In this document: positions 23,401 through 35,126 of the stretch, piece after piece
Position numbering within the stretch: the first letter of the stretch is position 1
Layout of the letters: every line of letters begins with the position of its first letter
Source: Thermothielavioides terrestris NRRL 8126
Taxonomy: Eukaryota > Ascomycota > Sordariomycetes > Sordariales > Chaetomiaceae
Assembly: GCF_000226115.1 (NCBI RefSeq)
Contig: NC_016460.1
Span: forward strand, 1,240,001 to 1,304,000
DNA length: 64,000 bases
Reading direction: 5' to 3'
The notes under the pieces: model-generated
The model's input: only the letters and a program-made list of their open reading frames with translations
Told to the model about the DNA's origin: nothing
The model's database searches: none
Made by a program: the position numbers and the translations under genes

Positions 23401-25751
23401 GTGCGCTTATGAGTAACTCAGAGGCCATCTGCCGACTGTGATATGGATTTCGAATGGAACACCGCGTTAATGAGTCCAATGGGTGTCAAACACTCCTCCT
23501 CGCAGAGTCCCATGTATGCATCGCAGCGTTCATTCAATTATAAACATCCCTGGGGCCGAGATGTTTTGGTTTCGCTCGGGAAACCATGCGCAATGCTGGT
23601 AAGAAGAGCATAGCCGTACTTACTGGGACAGACGGTCAAGGAGAATACTGAAGCCGAAAAAAAAGAAGAAACAGGAAGGAGAAGAGAAATGAACCACATC
23701 ACGGGGTCAACATAGCAAACGCACAGCCAAGATGGTGGGCTTTGAACCCAGCAAGACCCCACGGGCTGGGATAGCTTGCCGTGCCATCTCTTAAAAGGCC
23801 AGTGTACAGCGCTCACAGCGCTCGGACAGCCATATCAGTCCTACACCCCCAGATACCACCGCTTATACAGCTGGATAGATTTTGTAAATCAGTTTGATGG
23901 TGTAGCAACCCCTTGACCATTGCCCGAGATGCCGTCGTGATCGAAGTGACGACAATCACTCGCCTCGAGCACCGAATCCCTTGTAGGGACCTCGACAGCT
24001 GGATTGTGCCCAGTACAAGAGATTTCGCTCCAGAGACGTGTATCAAATACCCCTCTTGGGAATCGGTGTGTTGCTGAGCTTGCAGGTTTGGCGGCCTGTC
24101 GTCGAGGAATGCACGGAGCTGAGTGCCAAAGCGTTCTACATGGACCTGCCCGAGTGGTTGGTACGCGCTGAAGTAAACACAGATACGAGTCTCACCAGGG
24201 GCCTCTCCTTGGCTTGAACCACATATCCGTATCGATTGGTGTGTTCTTACTCAGAAGGCGGGCATCAAGTTGCGAAGGGGATGACCAACAGTGCTCTCTC
24301 CTTCACTTTGAGCCTGTAGTATCAACCCTTACGTTGCCCCTGGCTGTCAAAATCTCCCAGGTCATGCAGATAACAACTGTGAGCTCATAACACAAGTCGC
24401 TGGATGAGTTCCCAATGACGAATTCGGTCCCTTGGAGCGCGTTCTTGCCCGCGGTGGTCAGACGGACCCTTCACGACACGTCCCGTTTCCTGCCCGGAGC
24501 TCCAAAATTCTCATTACTCGTCGAAGAATGAAAAATAAGACTACAAATACTTGAGCATGTAACTAAGGGGCAGATTGTCGTCGATGATCCCAAAGCAATG
24601 GCACGGACCAGGAAGGATCCAACTCCGGTGACGCGGAAAGTAAACACAGCCCCTGAATCCATCCAACATCGCCTCGCGGGGCAGATGGCCGCGACCGTGT
24701 CGATCTTGACTGCAACCAGCCGTGAAAAGGAATCTCGCAACTGAGAAATATTGCACACGACAAATGAAAAAGTGAAGAAAAATATGTGAGAATGGGTCCC
24801 GGGTTGGTGGCAGAGGACGAGGGTGGGATGTTGCGATGCGGCTACCGTACGAGGCACCAGGGAGGGGAAAGGGGGGCCAGAGCCATTTTGGTCTCAGCAC
24901 TTCAACTGATTTGTGCAACTACGCCAGACCACATCACGGTGAGAGTGGCCTAACAATGCTGAGGCCACGACGACCACCCTTCGTCAAACTTCCACCGGAA
25001 GACGCACACCATCAGGTATCTCCGTCCGTTTGGCGCAGAAGGGCTCGGGTGAGAGCTTTCACTGTGGCCATGTGAGACAAAGACGCTGTCAATCGCCATA
25101 CTCGCCATCTTCCGATCTCCCAGTCAATCATCGCAGAGAGGCATCTTAATGCATCTCACTCACTGCTCCCACTACCAGACCACACAGCCTGATCATGAGA
25201 GATTGCACCAGAAGCACATATATACAAGAGAAGCTAGGTTAGGTATCATCACAAGCACAAGCACATTCCTCCCAATACCCTGCCGATGCACCAGCCCGCC
25301 CGACCTTGCCGTGTGAGGCTGCTTGCTGCCAAATTCCCTGCCAGCCCGCAATCCAAATACCAATTTATATCCAAAATGATCCAGCTCGTTAGGCTGGTAG
25401 TGTATGTACCTTACCCAAAGGAAGGAATCAAGCATATGAAGCAATTCCAAACACCAGGCTCCTTGCCAGTATCCAAAACGTGGAAGTAGAAAAGTAAAGA
25501 TCCTCTAGAACGCCTTGCAGCCAAAAGGTGCAGCCAGCCGGCCGATCTTTTATCTCGCCCCAACCCAAAACCGGGTAAATCAGGAAATTGTAGATCGCTG
25601 AAGTTGAAACTGAAAAGTAGAGTAGGGAGTGGGATGTTCGATCCAGTCGTAGATGGCGGATCCCACTGTAAGAGCCCGGAACTGGCAGTGACAGCCGCGC
25701 TCATTCGGGAAGATCGGAGCAAGATTTCGTGACTGTATTCGATGACCGTGG
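17411..25751. other. Gene-poor region, part 2
   Basis: About 8.3 kb with many short overlapping frames and none resembling a known protein. It contains a 9-bp tandem repeat (20034-20090). A weakly coding-looking stretch lies at about 22750-23350 and another at about 24060-24220; both have only generic composition. No repeat-induced-mutation-like collapse to AT-rich sequence is obvious by eye. Confidence 0.5.
20034..20090. repeat. 9-bp tandem repeat, about 6 copies
   Basis: Consecutive 9-bp units of form CTCCCCGNN (GAT, GAT, GCT, GCA, GTT variants at the variable end). On the plus strand each unit would read as Leu-Pro-X, but the surrounding frame has no other sign of coding. Confidence 0.85.
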
Positions 25752-26989
25752 CTAGACAAGCCACAGCGTAACCACTAGCAATGGCAGCGCCGCCGCGAGC
25801 CACGTAGACGGCCGGCTCAGAACGGCTGCCGAGGGGATGACCTCTGCGGCGAGCGACTCGTTGACAAAGCCCGGTCCGCAGACGGTGTTGACCTGCTTCG
25901 CGGCCGCGACATACGTGTTGACGATCAGCTGGCGGCGGTCGGCGGTGGCGGCCTGGTAGATGGCCATGGTCTGCTTCAGGCAGTCGTTGCAGGCCGGGAC
26001 GGTGGTTCCGGGCAGAGACTGGTTGAGCGGGAGGAAGTAGAAGTAGGCCGAGCTGGGGTTGGTCTGGTTGGTGACGGCGTTGGCGTAGCAGTAGGCGCCC
26101 GTGTTCGGGTCCTTGAGACAGCCGGCGCTGTAGACGGGCGCGTAGGCCATCATCTCGTTATAGGCGTCGACGACCGTGGCCTGGCCCGACTTGTAATCGG
26201 CGCCGCAGTTGTCATCTTCGATCAGCTTCTGGGCGAGTTGGGCCAGGTACTGGCTGCAGAATGTTGCATTGGCCGCGCAGGTTGCGTCCAGAGTCCGCGT
26301 GATGCCGACGAGCGATTTCTGCGCTTCGAAGAAAGATTTTGACTGTCCACCAGAGTCAGCATGCCACTACACCGCCACCGGGTCCCGCCATCAACACTCA
26401 CGTCAAAGAGCATCGACAGTGGGTAGCACTGCTTGAAGGTCGGGTCGCTGAGGAACGACTTGATGAAGATCGGGCATGGTGCGGGCGCGCCGTTCGGTCC
26501 CGGGGCGAAGTTGGCTGGCATGCTGTCGAGAATGCTGGGCAGGGGACTCGCGGAGACAGTCGTGCTCGAGCTGGTCGTTTGGGGGGAACCCACGGCGATG
26601 GAGAAGGTAGTAGTCACGGAGGCGGGTGCCGAGGTCGTGGAAGACTCCGAAGAGGCCGAAGAGGTCGAAGACTCCGTCGCAGCCCGCCCATGCATCCTCG
26701 GCCTTTCAAGCTCATGCTCCGACAGCATGAGCCATCGTTCTCCATCCCAAACCGGAGATCTGCGGTCGATGATGAGGGTCTCGACGGGAGCCTGAGGATG
26801 TGCGGCGGCTGCCACCGCATGTGAGATGAGACAGACGAAGACGGCCAGGAGCACGGCCCATCCCGCCGGCTGCCGTCCGTGTATCGGTGGTAGACGGCGG
26901 CCCGGCCGTGGCTGATGATGAAAGCCCGGGCTGAAGGAGGAGGTCGCTGCAGCCGAAGTCATGGTGTCGCAGCGGCAGGGGAGGGGCAT
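25752..26989 (-). CDS. GPI-anchored fungal surface protein (DUF7729-like)
   Basis: Exons 26989-26402 and 26342-25752; about 392 aa (a second ATG at 26962 is an alternative start). A hydrophobic segment (GWAVLLAVFVCLISHAVAAA) near residues 38-58 looks like a signal peptide after a long N-region. A Ser/Thr-rich stretch (about 95-150) suggests O-glycosylation. The Cys-rich core contains PCPIFIKSFLSDPTFKQCYP, LDATCAANATFC, NCGADYKSG, GCLKDPNTGAYCYANA and CNDCLKQTM, with NxS/T sites (ANATF, TNQTN, LNQSL). The final 20 or so residues are hydrophobic (WLAAALPLLVVTLWLV), typical of a GPI-attachment signal. The pattern matches an uncharacterised fungal family I recall as DUF7729; function unknown, location inferred as plasma membrane or wall. 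Confidence 0.85.
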
Positions 26990-27944
26990 GGGAGCCGGGG
27001 CAACATCACTCTCTGCAACAGCTCCAGGTAGTCTAACGAGCGACTGTGTCTCCGATTGTCTGGGTCAGACAGACAAATCGGCGTCCGGCGGGGGCGGGGA
27101 CTGGCAAGCCTCGCTCACGTTGCCGTGTCGTTTGAGGGGTTCTTGCGACCACTGCTCCCCCAAACACGCACTCGACCGTATTATATCACGGCGACCAGGA
27201 AATCCATCCGCCAAGGACCCGAGCCAGAACAAGGTCAAAGGCACCGATGACGACTGAGTGCTAACGCTGGCAGTGGGTTGGCCAATATGGGCGGGCCGGG
27301 TAAATTATACGCAGTGCCGAGCGGGACGCGGCCGACACCAATGGGATGCGGGAGGTGGGCGACAGGAATCTGGACGACAATGCCGCCGCCCGAGATGGGA
27401 AAGAATTCGGAAGTCCGGTAGCTGAACTGACGGGCGTGCGGATTAGGAAGGTTGGCACACTCTTCAGCTGCTTGCTCCCCGTGGCCTCCCTGAGAGGCGG
27501 ATCGTGTCCAGAATTCTGGGAAGGAGTTCGGATCCGCGAGGAATGGCTGGTTGAGGAGGTCAAGAAAGGCTGAGGAGTCCTTGGAAGGACTGGAACTGCA
27601 TGTCAGAAAAACGACATGCGGCACAGTGCAACAACAACAGCGCGCCGGCGGCGCCAGGCGAGAAGGGGTTCCGCCGCGGTTCCTTGGCAGCAAGCCACGA
27701 TCGAGTCCGGCAGAGCCAGGGGTGACCCGCTCGTCAGTTAGCGGGCGCCAAGGGGCCAGGGGAGCTGTGGGGAGGGGGGCCAGGCCCGGGTGCCCTTGCA
27801 TGGCAGGCTGGGCTGCTTGGGGCAGGTGGATGCAGCCTTGGATTCCCGTCTAACTCACTATCGAATGCCCGTTTCCTCTTTGGGCGCCTCGCCAACGCCT
27901 CCAAGCATCGTGTGGGCGAGGGCGGCACAGAGCGGTCGTCGTTA
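26990..27944. other. Intergenic, promoter of GPI protein
   Basis: About 950 bp with no convincing gene on either strand. Confidence 0.5.
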
Positions 27945-28312
27945 AAGAGGTCCCGCCAAGACTAATTTCGGAGACTGCCGCTTACAAGTATTTACAATCG
28001 CCACGGGGTGAGCGGAGCCGCGACGACTTCGAGCAACATCAACAACGAGAATTGCTAAGACTCGTAGCAACAGCTTCGCGAAACCTCAACCAAATCGAAA
28101 AAAAAGAAAACGAAGTTAACCCGCACCCTAACCTTGACCCTCACCCTAACTATAACCCTCACCCTAACTAGCGGGGGGCTGGCGCCGCCCCCCGTACCCC
28201 TGGCGAACTAACCCTTGGCGATAGTGCAAACCGCTTGGCGGTCTTAGCGGGGTACTGACGCTGTAAAAACATTGCCGACAATTGGCCGAAATTAGTCTTG
28301 GCGGGACCTCTT
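27945..28312 (-). mobile_element. MITE copy D, 368 bp
   Basis: Same family, in the orientation of copy B. TA flanks at 27943-27944 and 28313-28314; the empty site would read GTTAAA. The telomere-like block (CCCTAACCTTGACCCTCACC and following) lies at about 28126-28170. An early stop (GAATTGCTAA) interrupts the frame that stays open in copies A and B. Confidence 0.9.
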
Positions 28313-30811
28313 TAAACGTCTACCCACAGAGCTGGTGGGCAAGTTCGCGTAGTGGAGGTTGGATGGGACTGGTTTGCCGATTATTGGTCGCATGCAAGTC
28401 CCGTCGTATTATCGGCGTGAATTAATGGGCCAGGCAGGCAAGGCTTCGCTGCCCTTCTGGGCGGTGGCAGTGGGGACGGAGATGACAACGATGGAAGACA
28501 GTTGGCGAGGGCGGATGAGAAATCAACTCTCGAGATGAACTTCAATTCTCGGAGGGCGGGCCGGACGCCGGGCTCTGGGGATCCTGCGAGCGGGCGATGC
28601 AGGTACACATCGTCTTGACGCGGCCAGAGATGGGCCAAGGCGGGTTCGAAAGGAAAAGGACAAATGAATTGGCACACTTGCCAGACTTCCAGTTTCGAGA
28701 TCATGGATGCGTGTTGTGCAGTGGACCACTGGGACATGCTTGGAATCCGAGGATGACGTGGTTGCCCTGGACTCTTGGTGCCGAGCTAAATGGTGCACTT
28801 GCACGGATAAGCGAGATTTCATTGCCCACCGTTGGATTCTGGATCGGGATCCAAGATTCGGAGGAGTATTGAATGGAGCTTCTGTGTGCACACAGCGCTG
28901 AGCATGCAGTTGGAAGGCACCGCCGTCCTCGTGTCCAGTACATGACAGAGTACACCAGCTGCAATCATAAAATGGAATGTACGGAATAGTCGTTATCTTG
29001 CCATTGTAGCTCAGACTCGCTTGTGCTGTGCAGTTTAGGTACCCAGAAAGGTAGAAGCAGTTACAGGACCGTTGCACGCTGTCTTGTCGTCGCAGTCGCC
29101 CCTGACTTCCCGTGCCTTTCGATCAGCAATGATCAGTGTGCAGTGTATGCGTCCCACGTGGGTGGCCCGCGGTGGCAGGAGCCGGATCGGCGTGGAGCAG
29201 CAATCGGTGCCGATGGAGGACGCCAAAGGGCAAGAACGAAGTGAAGCAGCAATTGCATCTTGCCAGGATCTTTTTTTCGCTTTATTGGCCCCACTCTGCC
29301 GGGCTCCAATTGGCAGCTCCAAATGAGACCCACTTCAAGGCTGGCCCTCGCCCCCACACGGAATGCAACGGTGGAATCGGTCTGGACTCTTCGTGCCCGT
29401 CGTTCGCTGCATTGGCACCATTCGCCCAGATTATTGAGAATCGTTTCCTATGAGGGCACCGACTGTGCATACACCACTGTGTACGTTTATGATTCGTCCC
29501 AACAGCGCGCCTCAGCGATGCGGCGTCCTGATGGTCTCGACTGCGGGAGGAAAACAAACAAGCGGATTGTGGCACCACAGTGAGACATGCATCCATGACC
29601 CCGGAAGAGGAGAGAAAGAGACAGACCTATGCAGCCTCCCGGAGCTCGGGCGGAAGCCCCATCCGATGGCCCAATGAGCCGACCTCGTGGTGCGCGTCGC
29701 ACTGCATGCGCTGCCGTCTCCGTTCTGTGATACTCAGATGAACCCTCGCTGTTGGGAATCGATTAATCTCGAGTGGCACCAGTCAGGAACCAAGGCCTGT
29801 GAGATGACCACCTTTTGTTCCGGTCTCACTTCCGACAGTTGTCAGTTATGACTTGGGATTGGGTGCTATGGAGATGCCCTCGTTGTGTGCCGATTGGTAG
29901 TTATTCAATGGTGGAATTGCGTGTCAGGGAGTCCAGCAGTCAATTTGTTCGTAAGCTGATGGGATGAGAAAAAAGCGAGCCACCGTTAATGGCGGCCGCA
30001 GGAACTTGGCTGGGAGGGGATTGTGTAACCCATAGAAGACGACGACCTTCTGTTCCCACCATGCATTCCCTGCGCTCCCTTCCCTGACCTGCCAACGCAG
30101 CAATCCGATCGGACTTGGCCAACATTGACGCTCTCTATACTACCTTATCAACTGTCCAAATGACGCAGCTGTAATTAACTTGTTCCATTCACGCGGCCTT
30201 CAGTGTAGGCGGCATGCCTCGAATGCATACACAAGCAGTCCTACTAGTATGGATACTGTGATGACAGCTTCGCAGAATGTGACTCGGCGGCCGAACCAAG
30301 GAACTGCTGCAAAGGGAGCGAGTTGGCCTCAGGACACTTGACCTTGTAGGAAGACGCTCGGGGTCTTTCACGCGCGATGGCCATGGACAAAGAAACGCGG
30401 CGACAACCGACCGATTCCACTGACGATGGCACATGAGGAGGGGGAGGAAGAGGAGAAGGACGGGGAGGAGAGGAGGAGGAGGAGGAGGAGGAGGAGGAGG
30501 AGGAGGAGGAGGAGGAGGACGAAGCTGTTGCTGACCGCGGCACCTCTGACAGCCACACAGTCAACAACCGTAAAACGCGTCCATACCATTGTGGATGCAC
30601 ATCCACTGAAGACAGCTGCCTCTATCAGCGATGGCAACCCTTGCCCTGCGCCGTCTACTACCCTCATATGATCCGTATACCCCTTGCTCTGAACACTCAC
30701 TGAATGTAGTAGGTAGGTAGTCGAGGGACTTCAGTCCGGTCCGAATCCCATGCAAAGCCAACAAAACTGCGCCGCCCCCCCTCCCCAACGACCACAACGT
30801 AGTAAGCAGGC
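28313..30811. other. Intergenic, 2.5 kb
   Basis: No supported gene. It contains GTACGGAATA at 28979-28988 and the AGG microsatellite. It lies beyond the 3' end of cullin-4. Confidence 0.5.
30433..30519. repeat. (AGG)n microsatellite, purine-only
   Basis: An imperfect GGA/GAG-rich purine tract ends in a perfect AGG run at 30471-30519, about 16 units. It does not lie in a supported gene. Confidence 0.9.
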
Positions 30812-33795
30812 TTACGCCAAGTAGTTGTACGACCCGCCGTCGCGCTCCAGGTAATCCTTGTCGATAAGCCTGTTGACACAACGCACGTTAGCATCACCCG
30901 TAGCCGAGGACAGGAAAAGAAAAAGAAAAAGAAAACGCACTTCTCAATATTGGCCTTGATATCCGCCGCATCCACCGCGCCGCGGCTTTTGGTCTGGTTG
31001 ATGACCTCGGCGACGAGCTGGGCGTGCGTGAGCGTCTTGCGGCTCTTCATGATGCGGACGATGGCGGCCTGGGTCTCGAACTGGCGGTCGGCGGCGACGC
31101 GCTCGTGCGTCGCCCGGTTCTCCTCGCGCGTCTCCTTGAGCTGCACCTGGTTGATCTTGACGCGGAACTTGGGGTCCGTGAACGCGTGGTTGACCGTGAA
31201 CGTGTCTGTCGGCGCCACCTCGCGGCCCTTGGGGTGCTTGGTCAGCACGCGCGCCTTGCCGCACGCGAGCGACTGCAGCGTGCGCACCAACTCGCCGCCC
31301 TGTAGGCCCGTCGACTGGGAGATCTGCTCGTACGAGAGGACTCCGCAGCCGCCGGCGGGTTTGCCGTCCTCGTTCTTGCTGTTGCCTTCTTCGACTTCGT
31401 TGAAGAGCAAGAGCACGGCTGCCTGCGGCGCGCTGACGAGGAGCTCCTTCGGCCCGCGGTTGAACTGCGCCTTGATGACGCAGTGCGCCATGTTGTGCTT
31501 CCATGTCAGCCGCCGGCCCGTGTGCTTGGTCTTGTAGTACGTGTCGAAGGTGTTGATTTGCTCGAGCACCTCCTTGGGGAGCAGGACCCGCACGTCCGGG
31601 AACGTCGGCCACGCTGCGGCCGAGAGGATGTTGACCGTCAGGTCGATCCCGCCGGTGCTCCGTCCGGTGCCCGCGAGCCACTCCTTGTACGAGCTCATCT
31701 CCTCCTTGGCCAACTCCTGGTCCTTGAACATCTGCTCCAGATTGTGCGTGAAGCTAGATCCGCACTCGACCTTGAGCTTGGCGAGCATGCTGCGCTCGGC
31801 GTCTTGGCTGGCGCTCCGGCCGAGGAGCAGCCGCCTCGCCAGGTCCTTCTTGTAGAAGGCCTCGAAGACGTCCTTGCCTTCGATGAAGCGGAACAGCTCC
31901 AGGGCGTGGTCGAGCTGCCGGTCCAGCTCGGCGTCTTCGTCGGCCGTGCTCGCCATGCCGCTGCTCTCGGCATCCGCCCGGTCCTTGTTGTCGGACAGCA
32001 GCGACTTGGGCAGCGTCTTCAGGCCGCCGCGGAGGAGCATGTCGATGTACTTTGCAATCATCTCGCCGACCTTGGACGTGCCCGTGTTCCACGAGGACGA
32101 GATCTTCTTCTTGTCGTTGATGAAGTGGCCAAACGACTCCCGCAAGCCGTACGAGAACACGTCGTCCTTGGAGAAGGCATCCCGGATCATGATGTCCAGG
32201 GCGCGCCGCAGCTCCAGCAGGCGGACGACCATATCGTCTCCACGCTCGGTATCGCTCACGATGGCTGCGCCCGTCTCGCGGATGTAGAGCTCCCACGGCT
32301 CCTTGAGACGCTTCTGCAGGCCGGATAGCTTCAGCAGCTCGTAGAGGGCGGCCATGGACTCGACATCCTGCGCTCCCAACAGTCGCGCGACGCTGCCGCT
32401 GTCGAGCAGCTTCTCCGAGTACTTCTCAATGAGCACGTGGTGGGCATCGCCAAGCAGCTGCCGCTTGGTGGTACTCTCAAAATTGAAGCCGTCGCACCGG
32501 GCGCTCTCCCGCTCGAGCAGCGCGCCTACGGCGCCGATGTAGTCCTTGAGCCCGTACGCGGCGCTCACGTCGGCCGCGAAGTGCTCAAAGTAGCGATGCG
32601 AGGTGACGAGGAACAAGGGCTCGAACGCCTTGCCGTAGACGCCGCAGAGCCTCACCATGCCGATCGCATCCTTTAGCAGCGCCTCGTTCGCGCGCTCGTC
32701 CGGTGTCGGCTGGTCTACGATGCCCTGCCGGGCGTAGTCGACCAGCCGACACAGCCCCTCGAGCACGACCTTGCCGTGCGGCGTGACGGCGCCGGTCCCC
32801 TTCAGCGACCCAAACACGGCCTTCCTGAACAGCGCAATCGCCATCTCGTTGATCCCCTGCTTGCCCCTGCCGCCCTCCCCGCCGCTCAGCAGCAGGAGGT
32901 GGCCCCGATCCAGGTAGCTATACACGCCCCTCACCACGAAGACAACCTTGTTCCACCGCCTCCACCGGTCGACCACCTCGCACAGCAGCACGTCCTTCGC
33001 CCGGTCGCTCGCGCCGTCGCGGCCGACGGCGGCGTCGTACGCGCCGAACAGGCCGCCCAGCATCTTCTCGCCGCCCAGCCATGCTTCGCACCGCGCGCGC
33101 AGCCGCTCCGTCAGCGCGGCCGCGTCGCCCTTGCGGCAGATGTCCTCGACGTCGCGGTACAGTCGCTCGAGGGGCTGGGCGGGCGGCGCTTCAGCGAAGA
33201 TGCAAGACAGCGCGCTGTCCAGCTCGGCGTGCGCCCGTTCGTAGTAGCTGTCGACGGATGATGCTGATGAGGTGGTTGATGTTGTGGTGGAGGTGGAGGT
33301 GGAGGGTAGGCGGAAGTTCTTGATGACGAGCTTGCGGGAGCCCCGGTGTGGTTGGAGGGTTGGGCGTTGGGGTTGGGGCCGGCCGTTGTGATTGTTGTTG
33401 TGATCGCTGCTGTGAGCGTAGGAGGGGCGGTGGTGGGGCGGGGTAGCGGCGCCGGCGCTGCCGGCGGGGCTGGTGAGGTCGATCACCTCGAGGCGTTTGC
33501 CCTGAACTTTGGCGGACATTGTGGGTGTTACTGCTGTCGGGGTGACAGTGGAGGGGGAGATGTAGTGCTCGGGGCGCGGGCGTTTGCGGTCCGGACTGGC
33601 GGTCGCGTGGTCGGTGCCGGGGGCGAAGCGCGGGGGGCTCGAGTCTCGCTCGCGGTCGGGGTCCGGGTCCGAGTCGACGCGCCGTCTCCGCCTGGGTGCT
33701 GACGGAGTGGAGGATGAGGCAGATGTCGGGAAAGAGGAAGCTGTGTTTGAGCGGGAAGAGCCGAAGGCGGGTGGGATGTGGGTGGGCGGAGGCAT
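30812..33795 (-). CDS. cul4: Cullin-4, E3 ubiquitin ligase scaffold
   Basis: Exons 33795-30941 and 30869-30812; about 970 aa. The first 180 residues are a disordered Ser/Pro/Arg-rich extension. Cullin repeats begin near residue 185 (YERAHAELDSALSCIF), and the cullin-homology domain near residue 640 (VFEAFYKKDLARRLLLGRSA). The C-terminal winged helix has IVRIMKSRKTLTHAQL; the Lys of RIMK, at about residue 917, is the expected NEDD8 site. The last exon supplies the standard ending LIDKDYLERDGGSYNYLA. Cul4 pairs with DDB1 and RBX1 in DNA repair, replication control and, in Neurospora, heterochromatin formation. The upstream TTG-started extension is not used because 33795 is the first ATG. Confidence 0.95.
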
Positions 33796-35126
33796 GGACC
33801 GGCGCAGGTCCGGGACTGCGGGACGGCACGGAATGGGACGAGAATGGGACTCTGCTCCGGGGCAAGCTGCTGCTCTCAAGCTCCGTCAGCAGCTGCCGTT
33901 CGTGCTCGTCGGTTGCAAACGCCCTGTGTACCGCTTTCCGGAAGTTGCAGCAGAGTGCGAGAAAGCAAAGCGGGTAAAGATCTGTGCTTCTGGCGGTTTA
34001 ACTTGGGTTCGGGTTCATGTGCGGTCGGGCTCTCGGCCACCGGCGTGCTGCTATTTGAAGAGTGTGGTTGACCATGAGCTGCATGACGGAGTTAAGAGCC
34101 AAGCTCAACCTACACTTCGGAGTACGGATTACACTAGTGTAATTGCCATGTGGAGGACCGACACAGTGGGCTCTGTGAATATTCCGAGATGGGATGCGAA
34201 TTATTTAACACTGTGCTGGTTGCGGGGTGTCTGATTCTTCGTTCCTGAAATCGACAGCCATTACTGTATCAGTACGTTACGTCACACCCTGTTACACATA
34301 TGGAGGGTGGGACTGTTAACAGTGGGCTAAATCACTGGACTCTGTGATTGGATGTAATGGCTACCTTAAGCCTTGGTTGCCAGAGTTAATCGTGAATATT
34401 TCCTCATGATGACCTCTGTCCTTGCATGGCATGTGTGCTGTTTGAGTCGGACTCCGAGTTGCTGAAATCTGGTCTTTCGTGCTTCGCCCGTCCTGGGACC
34501 GCGGCTTCGTCTATTTTTTGTTCACCCACTCTCCGTCCTCCAAACTTTGATACTTGCGCAGTCCGCAGACATTAGCGGGACTTGACTGGAGGCTACTATG
34601 GATGTGCTAGTTGTTTAGTTGTTGTTGGAGGGCAGCATCTTCAGGGTTAGGATTGAGCCCGCCAACATTAACACCTCGCTAGGTTGTTTTGCCCCGTGTA
34701 ATCGGCAGTGAGGTTCAAGTTACGTTGCACATACAGGAGTTACGGAACTATCCGCACGTCATTCTCAATTGCCGCACCGTCGCGCGCCTCGCCCACTATC
34801 CCCACAAAAAGAATCTGTCGAGCGCCCGTCTCGGGGAAGCATATGCCATGATCCGACATAGGAGCTGGCCCAGAATTGTCCCATTCCCATTCCCATTTCC
34901 ATCTGCCCCCCTGGATCGCTGCCGTTCTCAAGCGAAGCCGACCGTTGATCGGTAACGAGCTCCGCCGGGTTGGCAGTGTCTTTCATTTTTTTTTTTTCTC
35001 AGGGCGGCAAATCCGCGATCCCTGGGCACATTGGGGTTGATCGGGCCCTTGCTCCCTTCTTCCCTACCGTTCAAGGTTAACTCTGTCCCCATCTCCGGGT
35101 TGGTTAACGGCGGTCCCCGTCCGACG
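33796..35126. promoter_or_regulatory. Divergent promoter, cul4 / PQ-loop gene
   Basis: 1.3 kb without a gene. It contains the 14-bp palindrome TTACACTAGTGTAA at 34129-34142 directly beside GTACGGATTA at 34122-34131. A T-tract at 34987-34999 lies near the PQ-loop gene start. Confidence 0.5.

Noticed and set aside
23690..23790. tRNA-like T-arm on the minus strand
   Set aside because: GGGTTCAAAGCCC can form a short T-stem, but no matching acceptor stem, D-arm or anticodon arm was found.
30697..30811. Reading through the last cullin intron
   Set aside because: Read-through gives a Phe-rich, unrelated tail, while splicing restores the standard cullin ending with the expected C-terminal residues.
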